Source: Flavobacteriales bacterium UBA7612 (GTDB lineage: Bacteria; Bacteroidota; Bacteroidia; Flavobacteriales; Weeksellaceae). From it: 45,187 bases of DNA. The notes beneath the pieces are model-generated. The model saw only the letters and a program-made list of their open reading frames with translations. It made no database searches and was not told the origin of the DNA. Below are positions 8,720 through 17,329 of this stretch, one piece after another (position 1 is the stretch's first letter; every line of letters begins with the position of its first letter). The stretch lies in contig DLJQ01000010.1 of NCBI GenBank assembly GCA_002484335.1, positions 38,514-83,700 on the forward strand, in the 5' to 3' direction. The position numbers and the translations under genes are program-made.

Positions 8720-9829
8720 TTAATTTTTGTATTCTCCAATTAAGATAACTGGTTTTATAGTTTTACCAGATTCTGAATCTTCAATCGCTTGATTAATATC
8801 TTCAAATTTATATTTTTTAATTAATTTATCGAATGGGAATTGACCATTTAGATACATTTCTACCATTTGTGGAATAAATTCTGTAGGAACACTATCACCT
8901 TCAACAATTCCTAATAGTTTAATTCCTTTCAAAACATAAGAATTCATTTCAACTTCTAATGGTTTTGTTGCAACACCAACTATTCCCATTTGTCCTAATG
9001 ATTTTAAATTAGCTAGTGTATTATTAATAACATCGTTTCGTCCTGTAGTATCAAAACCAAAATCAAATCCTTTAGGAGATATTTCTTTTAATGCTTCAAT
9101 TACATCCACATTACGACTATTGATTACATGTGTAGCTCCCAATTCTTTAGAGAACTCTAAACGATCCTCGTTAATATCAACCATTACGATTTTACCAGCA
9201 GAACATGCTTTTGCTGCTAGTAAAGCTGATAATCCAACAGCACCAGCACCAGAAATTACTATAGTTTTTCCTGGAGAAACTTTTAGTGAATTAATAACAG
9301 CTCCAGCTCCAGTTTGTATTCCACATCCTAAAGGGCCTAATAATTCTAAAGGTGCTTTTTCTGAAACTTTTATTGCATTTCTTTTATTTGCTATTGCATA
9401 GGTAGCAAATGAAGACTGTGAAAAGAAATTATCAAAAACATCATGATTATGATCGTGATGACTATGAGATCCATCTAACCTTGATCCTCCAAAATTTAAA
9501 CCAGGGAAATTTTCACAATAAGTAGGTTTTCCTTGTTGACATGTATAACATTCTCCACAAAAACCAAATGTTAATACAACGTGGTCTCCAGGTTTTAATT
9601 CTGTTACTCCAGTTCCAACTTTTTCAACAATTCCAGAACCTTCATGTCCAAGCACGATAGGAAAAGGAGTAGGTCCAGTTTGTTGGTCTCTTGCAGCCAT
9701 ATCTGTATGACAAGTTCCAGATGCCACAATTCTTACTAATACTTCATCTTCTCTAGGTTCATCTAAGGAAATTTTTTCTAATTCAAATTTCCCTCCTTTC
9801 TCTTTTACAAGAGCAGCAGTTATTTCCAT
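8720..9829 (-). CDS. Zinc-dependent alcohol dehydrogenase, aryl-alcohol type, with His-rich loop
   Basis: 369-residue medium-chain dehydrogenase/reductase oxidising alcohols or reducing aldehydes with NAD(P). Catalytic zinc ligands are C40 and H62 (GHE), and the structural zinc site is C91-x2-C94-x2-C97-x7-C105. The Rossmann motif is GAGAVGLSAL, with an acidic residue at the end of strand 2 (MVDIN) suggesting NAD preference. The pattern GCGIQTGAGAVINSL is typical of the benzyl/aryl-alcohol dehydrogenase branch. A short loop, residues 121-130, is SHSHHDHNHD and contains five histidines. It lies 132 bp downstream of the AraC regulator gene on the same strand and may be cotranscribed or controlled by it. 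Confidence 0.88.
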   Translation of the reverse strand: MEITAALVKEKGGKFELEKISLDEPREDEVLVRIVASGTCHTDMAARDQQTGPTPFPIVLGHEGSGIVEKVGTGVTELKPGDHVVLTFGFCGECYTCQQGKPTYCENFPGLNFGGSRLDGSHSHHDHNHDVFDNFFSQSSFATYAIANKRNAIKVSEKAPLELLGPLGCGIQTGAGAVINSLKVSPGKTIVISGAGAVGLSALLAAKACSAGKIVMVDINEDRLEFSKELGATHVINSRNVDVIEALKEISPKGFDFGFDTTGRNDVINNTLANLKSLGQMGIVGVATKPLEVEMNSYVLKGIKLLGIVEGDSVPTEFIPQMVEMYLNGQFPFDKLIKKYKFEDINQAIEDSESGKTIKPVILIGEYKN

Positions 9830-9961
9830 TTTTTTGTGTGTTTTAAATACACTACAATTTAAGAAATATATTGCTTATTTAGTGCGTTAATAAGTTAATT
9901 AAATCTAAATGTTTTAGTATTATAGTATTAATAAAAATGACTAATTTATTAAAGTTGATAC

Positions 9962-10873
9962 TTAATTAATGTTTCTATATTCTACAGGAGATTTGCCTAC
10001 TTTTTGTTTAAATAATCGTGTGAAATGTTGAGGATATTTAAATCCTAAATCATAAGCTATTTGGCTTATCGATTTATCAAAGTCTAAGATTCGTTCTTTT
10101 GCTACATCAATTATTCTATTTTGGATATATTCTTGAGCAGATACACCTGTTTCTTTTTTAATTAAATCTCCAAAATAGTTTGATGATAAATTTAATTCAT
10201 TTGCACAGTAAGTTACAGATAGTAATCCATTTACTGATGCGATACCAGAAGATAAATAACTGGTAATTAAATCTTCAAATTTTTCTAAAACACCTTTATT
10301 TGGTTTTTCTCTTGTAATGAATTGTCTATCATAAAATCTATCACAATAGTTTAAAAATAATTCAATATTAGCACTAATTAATTTTTTACTATGCTTGTCT
10401 ATTGTTTGTTGTAGTTCAAATTCAATTTTAGAAAAACAGTCCAATATAATTTGTCTTTCTTTTAGAGACAAGTGTAATGCTTCATTCATTTGATATGAAA
10501 AGAAATTAAAGTCTTTTATTGTTTTTCCGAGAGAAGTTCCATGAATTAAATCTGGATGAAATACCATAACATGACCTTGTGGTTGATAATTGGATATTTC
10601 ATATTCAATATCCCAAACCTGTCCTGGTCCAACAAATACTAATGTTCCTTCTTGGTAATCATAATAATCTAATCCATATCTTATATCACCACATTTTACA
10701 TCTTTTAGAAAAACAGCATAAATTCCAAAATTCATTTTCACTTTTGTTCCTGCTTTCCAATCACGAGGAGGACATTTAGACAGGTCTAAAATACTTATTA
10801 ATGGATGTAAAGTCTCTACTCCACAAGAATCGTTATAGTCACTTACTGAATTAAAATAAACTATTTCACTCAT
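9962..10873 (-). CDS. AraC-family transcriptional regulator
   Basis: 303 residues. The N-terminal about 190 residues form a cupin-like AraC ligand-binding region (GTLVFVGPGQVWDIEYE). The C-terminal about 100 residues form the two-helix-turn-helix domain: LNLSSNYFGDLIKKETGVSAQEYI and ISQIAYDLGFKYPQHFTRLFKQKVGKSPVEYR. The family activates nearby catabolic or stress genes on binding a small molecule. It is divergent from the reductase operon starting at 11055, upstream of the dehydrogenase at 8720-9829 on its own strand, and has a 10-bp inverted repeat in the shared control region, so it probably governs the surrounding redox genes. The ligand is unknown. Confidence 0.9.
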   Translation of the reverse strand: MSEIVYFNSVSDYNDSCGVETLHPLISILDLSKCPPRDWKAGTKVKMNFGIYAVFLKDVKCGDIRYGLDYYDYQEGTLVFVGPGQVWDIEYEISNYQPQGHVMVFHPDLIHGTSLGKTIKDFNFFSYQMNEALHLSLKERQIILDCFSKIEFELQQTIDKHSKKLISANIELFLNYCDRFYDRQFITREKPNKGVLEKFEDLITSYLSSGIASVNGLLSVTYCANELNLSSNYFGDLIKKETGVSAQEYIQNRIIDVAKERILDFDKSISQIAYDLGFKYPQHFTRLFKQKVGKSPVEYRNIN

Positions 10874-10892
10874 TTTTCACTTATTTGTTAAA

Positions 10893-10937
10893 CAAAATTA
10901 AGTCATATAAATGGTTAAACATCATTAATTTATATGA
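10893..10937. promoter_or_regulatory. Divergent control region: -7 box and 10-bp inverted repeat
   Basis: On the minus strand TAATTTTG (complement of 10893-10900) is a -7 box for the AraC gene. Immediately upstream of it lies a perfect inverted repeat: tcatataaat (10903-10912) / atttatatga (10928-10937) with a 15-bp spacer. It would cover the -33 region of the AraC promoter and sits between the regulator and the reductase operon, so it is a candidate AraC-protein site. Confidence 0.5.
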
Positions 10938-11054
10938 ATCAGTAATAAAGGTAAATAATGCAGTAATATGTATAACTATTCTCATTTTGTTTCGATGCAA
11001 TTTTGTAATGTCTTAATGAGTAAGGCTTTATTTATTAATCTAAAATCAAAAAAA

Positions 11055-12038
11055 ATGGATAAAAGAAAATTAGGAAATCAAGGTTTAGAGGTTTCTAAAC
11101 TTGGATTAGGCTGTATGGGATTAACTTTTGGATATGGTCCAGCAACAGATGAAAATGATGCAATAAAACTAATCCAAAAAGCATACGAATTAGGAATTAC
11201 TTTTTTTGATACTGCTGAAGCTTATAGTCAAGGTGGAAATGAAATTTTATTAGGTAAAGCTGTCAAATCATTTAGACAAGATGTTGTTTTAGCTACAAAA
11301 TTTGGTTTTTTGGATGGAGATGCAACAAAAGGTATGGATAGTAGACCAGAAAGAATACGAAAAGTTGTTGAGAATTCTCTTAAATATCTTGGTACTGATT
11401 ATATAGATTTACTTTATCAGCACAGAATAGATCCTAATGTACCTATTGAAGATGTTGCTGGAACAGTTAAAGATTTAATTGATGAAGGTAAAGTTAAATT
11501 TTTTGGAATGAGTGAAGCTGGTATAGATAGTATTAAACGTGCAAATACAATACAACCTGTAAGTGTTTTACAAAGTGAATATTCTCTTTGGTGGAGAGAA
11601 CCAGAAAATGAAATATTACCACTTTTGGAAGAATTACAGATAGGTTTCGTACCATTTAGTCCACTTGGAAAAGGTTTTCTGACAGGAGCTATCAATGAAA
11701 ATACAAAATTTGATAGTTCAGATTTTAGAAATATTGTTCCTCGATTTTCTGAAGAAAATAGAAAAATAAACCAATCAATGGTTGATTTATTGAAAGAAAT
11801 TGCGACAGAAAAAAATGCAACGCCATCTCAAATCGCTTTAGCGTGGTTATCAGCACAAAAACCTTGGATAGTTCCAATTCCAGGTACAACAAAAATTCAT
11901 CGTCTTGAAGAGAATATAGATTCTGTAAATGTAGAATTATCAAAAGATGATTTACAAAGAATAGAAGAAGCTTCGAATAAAATTAAAATTCATGGAGATC
12001 GCTATCCAAAGGAATTACAAAATAGAGTAGGTAAATAA
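11055..12038 (+). CDS. Aldo/keto reductase (IolS/YajO-type)
   Basis: 327-residue NADPH-dependent reductase of aldehydes and ketones with the TIM-barrel aldo/keto reductase pattern. Starting KLGNQGLEVSKLGLGCMG, it has the D-x4-Y part of the catalytic tetrad in FFDTAEAYSQGGNE, the lysine in LATKFGF and the histidine in IDLLYQHRID. The C-terminal cofactor motif is IVPIPGTTKIHRLEEN. A longer in-frame reading opens at 10968, but the 29 extra residues do not resemble the family, and the ATG at 11055 follows an A-rich stretch typical of flavobacterial starts. It is the first gene of a probable four-gene operon to 15235, divergent from an AraC regulator. Confidence 0.9.
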   Translation: MDKRKLGNQGLEVSKLGLGCMGLTFGYGPATDENDAIKLIQKAYELGITFFDTAEAYSQGGNEILLGKAVKSFRQDVVLATKFGFLDGDATKGMDSRPERIRKVVENSLKYLGTDYIDLLYQHRIDPNVPIEDVAGTVKDLIDEGKVKFFGMSEAGIDSIKRANTIQPVSVLQSEYSLWWREPENEILPLLEELQIGFVPFSPLGKGFLTGAINENTKFDSSDFRNIVPRFSEENRKINQSMVDLLKEIATEKNATPSQIALAWLSAQKPWIVPIPGTTKIHRLEENIDSVNVELSKDDLQRIEEASNKIKIHGDRYPKELQNRVGK

Positions 12039-12121
12039 AATACTTAAAGACAAGTGATTAAAATACAATATTTTATTGATTTTTTTGGATATTTAAAGAT
12101 ACCATATTATAAAGAATATAA

Positions 12122-13288
12122 ATGTCATCATATTTAGAAAAAGGAATAAAAGCACCAAAAGAATGGTTTACAGGTAATGTTTGGCTAAACATAAATGTAA
12201 AACCAGAAGAAGGTTATAATACAAATATTGGTACTGTAACTTTTGAACCAAAAGCAAGAACAAATTGGCATAAACATACATCTGGGCAAATTCTATTTGT
12301 GATTGAAGGTATTGGATATTATCAAGAACAAGGAGATAAAATTAAGGTCATTAAACAAGGAGATGTTATAAAAATCCCTAAAGATGTAAAACATTGGCAT
12401 GGAGCATCACATCAAAGTGAAATGCGACATATAGCAATGATAACAGATTTTGATAAGGACGAAACAAAATGGTTAGAAATTGTTAATGATGATGAGTATA
12501 ACCAATTCAAATCACCTATTTATGATGTAGAAAATAATATATCCATAAAAGCGATAATGAATCATGAAGAATTATGGCCAAATTACGTGTCTACATTAAA
12601 AGATTCTGATCCAGATTTGATAGAGGTTTTTGATAATTTTGCTTTCGATGAAATAATAGAGAATAGTAAAATAGATGTAAAACTTAGAACATTGATTATT
12701 ATAGCTTCTACTATAGGAAGTCAGTCGTTAACAGAATTTAAAATGTTTGTAAACGCAGCATTAAATATAGAAATATCAACAATTCAAATAAAAGAAGTTG
12801 TTTATCAGTCAGTTCCTTATGTAGGTATTTCTAAAGTGATAGATTTTATTCATGCTACAAATGCAATATTTAGAGAGAGAAATATAGAACTAAATATAGA
12901 TAGTCAGTCAACTACAAATTTCTCTAACAGATTAGAAAAAGGTTTAGCTGTTCAGAAACACATTTTTGGAAATACAATTGATGAGATGTATAAAAAATCA
13001 CCTAAAGATTTATTACATATTCAAGAATATTTATCAGCTAATTGCTTTGGAGATTATGTAACTAGAAATGGTATAGAAATTAACGTAAGAGAACTGTTAA
13101 CTCTTTCTTTTCTTATTGCTTTAGGCGGTACAGAAAATCAAATAAAAGGTCATATACAAGGGAATATTAATATTGGGAACGATAGAGAATTATTAATTGA
13201 TATGATGACACAACTGATTCCTTATGTAGGTTATCCCAGAGTTTTGAATGCTCTAAATTGCTTAAACGAGATAATTCCATCAAAATAA
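12122..13288 (+). CDS. Cupin - carboxymuconolactone decarboxylase - carboxymuconolactone decarboxylase fusion
   Basis: 388 residues in three modules. Residues about 1-120 are a cupin with metal-ligand pattern NWHKHTSGQILFVIEG and a second motif KHWHGASHQSEMRHIAM. Residues about 135-260 and 265-388 are two CMD/AhpD-like helical domains; the second retains ALGGTENQIKGHIQG, including the conserved histidine, while the first has lost it (TEFKMFV). Neither shows a CxxC pair, so AhpD-type peroxidase activity is unlikely. Cupins and CMD proteins often accompany quinone or aromatic metabolism and detoxification. It lies between two aldo/keto reductases, 83 bp after one and 19 bp before the next. The reaction is not established. 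Confidence 0.82.
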   Translation: MSSYLEKGIKAPKEWFTGNVWLNINVKPEEGYNTNIGTVTFEPKARTNWHKHTSGQILFVIEGIGYYQEQGDKIKVIKQGDVIKIPKDVKHWHGASHQSEMRHIAMITDFDKDETKWLEIVNDDEYNQFKSPIYDVENNISIKAIMNHEELWPNYVSTLKDSDPDLIEVFDNFAFDEIIENSKIDVKLRTLIIIASTIGSQSLTEFKMFVNAALNIEISTIQIKEVVYQSVPYVGISKVIDFIHATNAIFRERNIELNIDSQSTTNFSNRLEKGLAVQKHIFGNTIDEMYKKSPKDLLHIQEYLSANCFGDYVTRNGIEINVRELLTLSFLIALGGTENQIKGHIQGNINIGNDRELLIDMMTQLIPYVGYPRVLNALNCLNEIIPSK

Positions 13289-13307
13289 TAATAAAAAACA
13301 AACAATT

Positions 13308-14150
13308 ATGAAAACAGTAAAATTAAATAATGGTGTCGTAATGCCTATTCTTGGTTTAGGTGTTTATCAAATAACAGATTATCAAGAATGTAAAAATACA
13401 GTATTAGATGCGCTTAAAATTGGTTATCGATCAATAGATACAGCTGCAATTTACAAAAATGAAGAAGCAGTTGGTGAAGCTATAAAAGAAAGTGGAATAA
13501 ATCGTGAAGATTTATTCATAACAACAAAGCTTTGGATAAAAGATGCAGGTTATGATAGTGCAAAAAAGGCTTTTGAATTATCATTAAAAAAATTACAGGT
13601 AGATTATTTAGATTTATATCTTATTCACCAACCTTATGGAGATATTTATGGTTCTTGGAAAGCTATGGAGGAATTATACAAAGAAGGAAAAATAAGGGCT
13701 ATTGGTGTTTCTAATTTTCATCCAGATAGGTTGATGGATTTAATTGTTCATAATGAAATAATTCCTGCTATTAATCAAATTGAAACTCATCCTTTTTTTC
13801 AAAGAAATAATGATCAAAAATTTTTAAAAGAGAATGGTGTACAAATAGAATCTTGGGCATCTTTTGCTGAAGGTAAAAATGATATTTTTCATAACGAAAT
13901 TCTTTCTGAAATAGGTGAAAAATATAATAAGTCAGTTGCTCAAGTTATTTTACGTTGGTTAGTACAAAGAGGTGTTGTTGTTATTCCTAAATCGGTAAAA
14001 AAAGAACGTTTAGAAGAGAATTTTAATGTTTTTGATTTTGATCTTTCTTTAGACGATATGAATTTGATAGCAAATTTAGATCAAAAAGAAAGTTTGTTCT
14101 TTGATCATAGAGATCCAGAAAGAATAAAATGGTTATCAAATTTAGATTAA
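13308..14150 (+). CDS. Aldo/keto reductase (2,5-diketo-D-gluconate reductase-like)
   Basis: 280-residue NADPH-dependent carbonyl reductase. Tetrad residues are visible: D and Y in SIDTAAIYKNEEAVG, K in FITTKLWI, H in LYLIHQPYGD. Further family signatures are IRAIGVSNFHPDRL and the cofactor motif VVIPKSVKKERLEEN. Length is typical of the AKR5 group (DkgA/DkgB, YtbE), which reduces methylglyoxal and other aldehydes. The gene begins 19 bp after the cupin-CMD gene and ends 29 bp before the next dehydrogenase, consistent with one operon. Confidence 0.9.
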   Translation: MKTVKLNNGVVMPILGLGVYQITDYQECKNTVLDALKIGYRSIDTAAIYKNEEAVGEAIKESGINREDLFITTKLWIKDAGYDSAKKAFELSLKKLQVDYLDLYLIHQPYGDIYGSWKAMEELYKEGKIRAIGVSNFHPDRLMDLIVHNEIIPAINQIETHPFFQRNNDQKFLKENGVQIESWASFAEGKNDIFHNEILSEIGEKYNKSVAQVILRWLVQRGVVVIPKSVKKERLEENFNVFDFDLSLDDMNLIANLDQKESLFFDHRDPERIKWLSNLD

Positions 14151-14179
14151 TCAATTCAATTTTATAATAAAATAAAAAT

Positions 14180-15235
14180 ATGGAAACAATAAAAGTAAAA
14201 GCTTTTGGTACTAATTCATCAAATGATGAATTAGCAGAAATGGTAATAAATAGAAGAAAGGTACAAGCGCATGATGTAGAAATGGAAATATTATATTGTG
14301 GTATATGTCATTCGGATTTACATCAAATAAAAAATGATTTTGGAGCAACACTATTTCCAATTGTACCAGGGCACGAAATTCTAGGAAGAGTGACAGCAAT
14401 TGGTGAGCATGTTTCAAAATTTAGTATAGGAGATTTAGTAGGTGTTGGTTGTATTGTAGATAGTTGTAGACATTGTGAGTCTTGCGAAGAAGGAGTAGAA
14501 CAATTTTGTGAAGAAGGTGTTACATTTTCATTCAATAGTGTAGATAAGGTTTCTGGAGGACATACGTTTGGAGGTTTTTCTAATACATATGTTTGTGATG
14601 AGAAATATGTATTAAGAATGCCAGAGTTTGATAATTTAGCAAGTGCCGCTCCTTTACTTTGTGCAGGGATTACAGTGTATTCTCCATTAATGCATTGGCA
14701 AGCAGGTCCAGGTAAAAAAGTTGGAGTTTTAGGAATAGGAGGATTAGGGCATTTAGCAATAAAAATAGCAAAAGCGATGGGAGCTGAAGTTACTGTATTT
14801 ACAACTTCTCCTTCAAAAATTGAAGATGCAATTCGTTTGGGTGCTGATCATGCAGTTTTATCGAATGATAATGAAGTAATGTCTAACTATACACGTCAAT
14901 TACATTTTATTATAGATACAGTTTCTGCTAAACACGATGTAAATACTTATCTTAATTTACTTCGTCATGATGGAACTGTTGTTTTAGTTGGTTTGCCTCC
15001 TGAAGCATTAGAAATAGGAGCTTTTAATGTAGTTTCAGGAAGAAAAAGTTTTGCAGGATCTAATATTGGAGGAATTAAGGAAACACAAGAGATGTTAGAT
15101 TTTTGTTATAAACACAATATTGTTGCAGATAGTGAAATTATAAATATTCAAGATGTTAATACAGCTTTTGAGAGATTAGAAAAAGGTGATGTAAAATATC
15201 GTTTTGTAATTGATATGGCTTCATTAAAAAATTAA
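14180..15235 (+). CDS. Zinc-dependent alcohol dehydrogenase, cinnamyl-alcohol dehydrogenase/YahK type
   Basis: 351-residue NADP-dependent aldehyde reductase. Catalytic zinc ligands C40 and H65 (CGICHSD; PGHE), structural zinc cysteines C96, C99, C102 and C110, and nucleotide-binding motif VGVLGIGGLGHLAIKIAKAMG, all as in the CAD/YahK branch. The last gene of the redox operon, it ends against a bidirectional terminator shared with the convergent histidine kinase gene. Together with the two aldo/keto reductases and the other dehydrogenase it suggests a broad aldehyde-reducing capacity. Confidence 0.92.
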   Translation: METIKVKAFGTNSSNDELAEMVINRRKVQAHDVEMEILYCGICHSDLHQIKNDFGATLFPIVPGHEILGRVTAIGEHVSKFSIGDLVGVGCIVDSCRHCESCEEGVEQFCEEGVTFSFNSVDKVSGGHTFGGFSNTYVCDEKYVLRMPEFDNLASAAPLLCAGITVYSPLMHWQAGPGKKVGVLGIGGLGHLAIKIAKAMGAEVTVFTTSPSKIEDAIRLGADHAVLSNDNEVMSNYTRQLHFIIDTVSAKHDVNTYLNLLRHDGTVVLVGLPPEALEIGAFNVVSGRKSFAGSNIGGIKETQEMLDFCYKHNIVADSEIINIQDVNTAFERLEKGDVKYRFVIDMASLKN

Positions 15236-15241
15236 AAATAT

Positions 15242-15274
15242 AGAATCTAGAAGTTAATCTTCTAGGTTCTTTTT
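15242..15274. terminator. Bidirectional terminator overlapping the kinase stop codon
   Basis: Twelve-base arms agaatctagaag (15242-15253) and cttctaggttct (15259-15270), one mismatch, ttaat loop, then a T run. The right arm is part of the last codons of the convergent histidine kinase gene, so coding and termination signals overlap. Confidence 0.8.
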
Positions 15275-16651
15275 AATTTTAAGAATTACTTTTGTTCCTT
15301 GTCCTTTTTTACTTTCTATTATTATTTCACCTCCAATTATTTCAGCAAATTTTGTTGCTATATTTAATCCTAAACCAGATCCAGAGATATTTAATGTCGT
15401 TTGATCTTGTGTTCTAAAAAAACGATTTTTAATTAATTCTAAATCATTTTCACTAATACCAATTCCGTTGTCTTCAAAAATGATATAACAATAACTATTT
15501 TCAAAATTAGAAGAAACCGTAATAATTCCATTTAGTTTAGAATATTTTATTGCATTAGATAGAATATTATCAATTATAATCTCAATAACTTCTTTATAAC
15601 TATTGATTGATTCGTTTGTTAATTGATTTATTTTAATTTGTATTTGTTTTTCGTTTAATAAAATATCAAAACGATTTATCGCAGTTAGTATTTCATTTTT
15701 TACATTTATACTTGTTTTATCTAAATCTAAACTGTGATTTTCTACGCGTGAAAATAATAAAAACTGTTCCACTAATCGATAAAGACGCTCAACTTGTTTT
15801 AATGTATAATTAATTTTTTCGTTATATTCTTCTTGAGTTCTTTCTTTTCGAATTAATATTTCTAAAGTACCTTTTATAATTGCTAAAGGAGTTCGTAGTT
15901 CATGTGAAGCATCTGCAGAAAATTGTTTTGCTCTTATTAATTGAAATTCTAATCGATCCAAAAGAGAATTTATTGTGACAGAAAGCTGATGTAATTCGTC
16001 TTTGTTCTTATGTAAAATAATTCTTTCAGACAGATTATTTTCAGAAATTGATTGTGCTGTTTGTATGATATTAAATACTGGTTCTATCGATCTTGAAGCT
16101 ATAAATTGTGTAATAAAAAATATGATTATAATAGAAATAGGAAAAATGATGAACAATGCTTTTTGTAAATATGATAAAGCAAGTTGATTGTGTTTGGTAG
16201 AAATACCAACAACAACATAACCTACAACTTCTCCATGATGAATTAATTTAGCTTGAGAAATTAACATTTCAATAGATTTATAATAAGCGTAATATGGTTT
16301 TTTATCTTTTTGATGATCTTTCCACAAAAGTTTACTTTGTACTAAATTCGGGGAGTTTTCAACTAAATTAAAATTTGTATCATAAATAGAAATAAATACA
16401 GGATTTAATGAAATATCTGTATGTTCTATTTCTTCCCATTCTCTTGGTGCTACATAACTAGTGAAGGTTGGTTCTTGTAAAACATAATTTATATGACCAT
16501 CAATTTCATCTTCCAAGGATTCATACATGGTTTTATTAATTCCATTATTCACAATAAGATATATTAATCCTAAAATAATAAGTAGAATAACAGAAAATGA
16601 AATACTATAAAATATAGCAATTCTATTTTTTATGGATAAATTTTTAAACAT
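15254..16651 (-). CDS. Sensor histidine kinase of an OmpR-type two-component system
   Basis: Membrane sensor with two transmembrane segments (about residues 10-35 and 160-185, counting from the ATG start) enclosing a roughly 120-residue periplasmic domain that contains an acidic patch, REWEEIEHTD. A HAMP linker follows, then the dimerisation/phosphoacceptor motif FSADASHELRTPLAIIKG and ATPase boxes NILSNAIKY (N), FEDNGIGIS (G1) and GSGLGLNIA (G2). The ATG at 16651 overlaps the response regulator stop by 8 bp; a GTG at 16672 would add seven residues and is less likely. It is the last gene of an operon with an LtaS-like enzyme and diacylglycerol kinase, suggesting envelope or cationic-peptide sensing in the manner of PmrB. 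Confidence 0.9.
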   Translation of the reverse strand: MFKNLSIKNRIAIFYSISFSVILLIILGLIYLIVNNGINKTMYESLEDEIDGHINYVLQEPTFTSYVAPREWEEIEHTDISLNPVFISIYDTNFNLVENSPNLVQSKLLWKDHQKDKKPYYAYYKSIEMLISQAKLIHHGEVVGYVVVGISTKHNQLALSYLQKALFIIFPISIIIIFFITQFIASRSIEPVFNIIQTAQSISENNLSERIILHKNKDELHQLSVTINSLLDRLEFQLIRAKQFSADASHELRTPLAIIKGTLEILIRKERTQEEYNEKINYTLKQVERLYRLVEQFLLFSRVENHSLDLDKTSINVKNEILTAINRFDILLNEKQIQIKINQLTNESINSYKEVIEIIIDNILSNAIKYSKLNGIITVSSNFENSYCYIIFEDNGIGISENDLELIKNRFFRTQDQTTLNISGSGLGLNIATKFAEIIGGEIIIESKKGQGTKVILKIKKNLED

Positions 16652-17327
16652 CTTTTGATATATAGCCAACACCTCTTATCGTGTGTAAACGAGGATCATC
16701 TTTTGTTAAATTTAATTTTTTTCGAATAGCATTTATAAAAACATCAATTACACTCGTATCATATTCGAAATGAATATCCCAAACGTTTTCGATAATTTCT
16801 TTTCGTGTGCAAATTCGGTTTTTATTTTTAAATAGATAATATAAAAGTTGAAATTCTTTAAGTGTAAAATCTATAATTTTTTTGTCTAAAAATACTTGAT
16901 GTGTCGTTACATTGATTGTTATATTCCCAAAGTTTAAATCATCGACTGTTTCAATTTCTCTTAAATAGACATTAATGCGAGCAATTAATTCATTGAAGTT
17001 AAAAGGTTTTTTTATATAATCATTTGCACCAGCATTTAATCCTTCAATAGTATCTTGAACTGTATCTTTTGCAGTTATAAATAGGATAGGTGTTTTTGTA
17101 TTAGGATTGTCAGAATTTCTTATTGCTTTACAAACATCAATTCCAGATAAGTCAAGAATCATCCAATCCAATAGGATAACATCAAAAACTTCATTGTTTA
17201 TTTTTAGCAAAGCTTCTTCGCCACTTATAGTATGCGTTACAATCATTTCTTCTTCTTGTAAACCTTGAATCATGAAATTAGCAATTCCCATTTCATCTTC
17301 AACGACTAAAATCTTTGCCTTCGTCAT
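16644..17327 (-). CDS. OmpR/PhoB-family response regulator
   Basis: 227 residues. The receiver domain (1-120) has acidic pocket E10-D11, phosphoacceptor D54 (VILLDW), T in LFITAKD and K in YIKKPF. The winged-helix effector domain occupies about 130-227 (LTLKEFQLLYYLFKNKNRICTRKEI ending in TIRGVGYI). It starts 2 bp after the diacylglycerol kinase stop and overlaps the kinase, so the pair is cotranslated. CTTAAG-N5-CTTAAG at 20236-20252, ahead of the operon, has the 11-bp direct-repeat geometry that OmpR-family proteins bind and resembles the PmrA box; autoregulation is inferred. Confidence 0.93.
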   Translation of the reverse strand: MTKAKILVVEDEMGIANFMIQGLQEEEMIVTHTISGEEALLKINNEVFDVILLDWMILDLSGIDVCKAIRNSDNPNTKTPILFITAKDTVQDTIEGLNAGANDYIKKPFNFNELIARINVYLREIETVDDLNFGNITINVTTHQVFLDKKIIDFTLKEFQLLYYLFKNKNRICTRKEIIENVWDIHFEYDTSVIDVFINAIRKKLNLTKDDPRLHTIRGVGYISKDV

Positions 17328-17329
17328 TT

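Noticed and set aside
9838..9852. Imperfect gtgt/acac palindrome before the alcohol dehydrogenase at 8720-9829.
   Set aside because: Only four paired bases plus an AT core with a mismatch; too weak to call an operator.
628..10988. 17-bp exact match ataactattctcatttt at 628-644 and 10972-10988, both intergenic.
   Set aside because: At this base composition about one such 17-mer pair is expected by chance in 45 kb, and the flanks do not match.
10968..11054. 29-residue N-terminal extension of the first aldo/keto reductase.
   Set aside because: The family begins at the sequence after the ATG at 11055; the extension has no family resemblance and overlaps the regulatory region.
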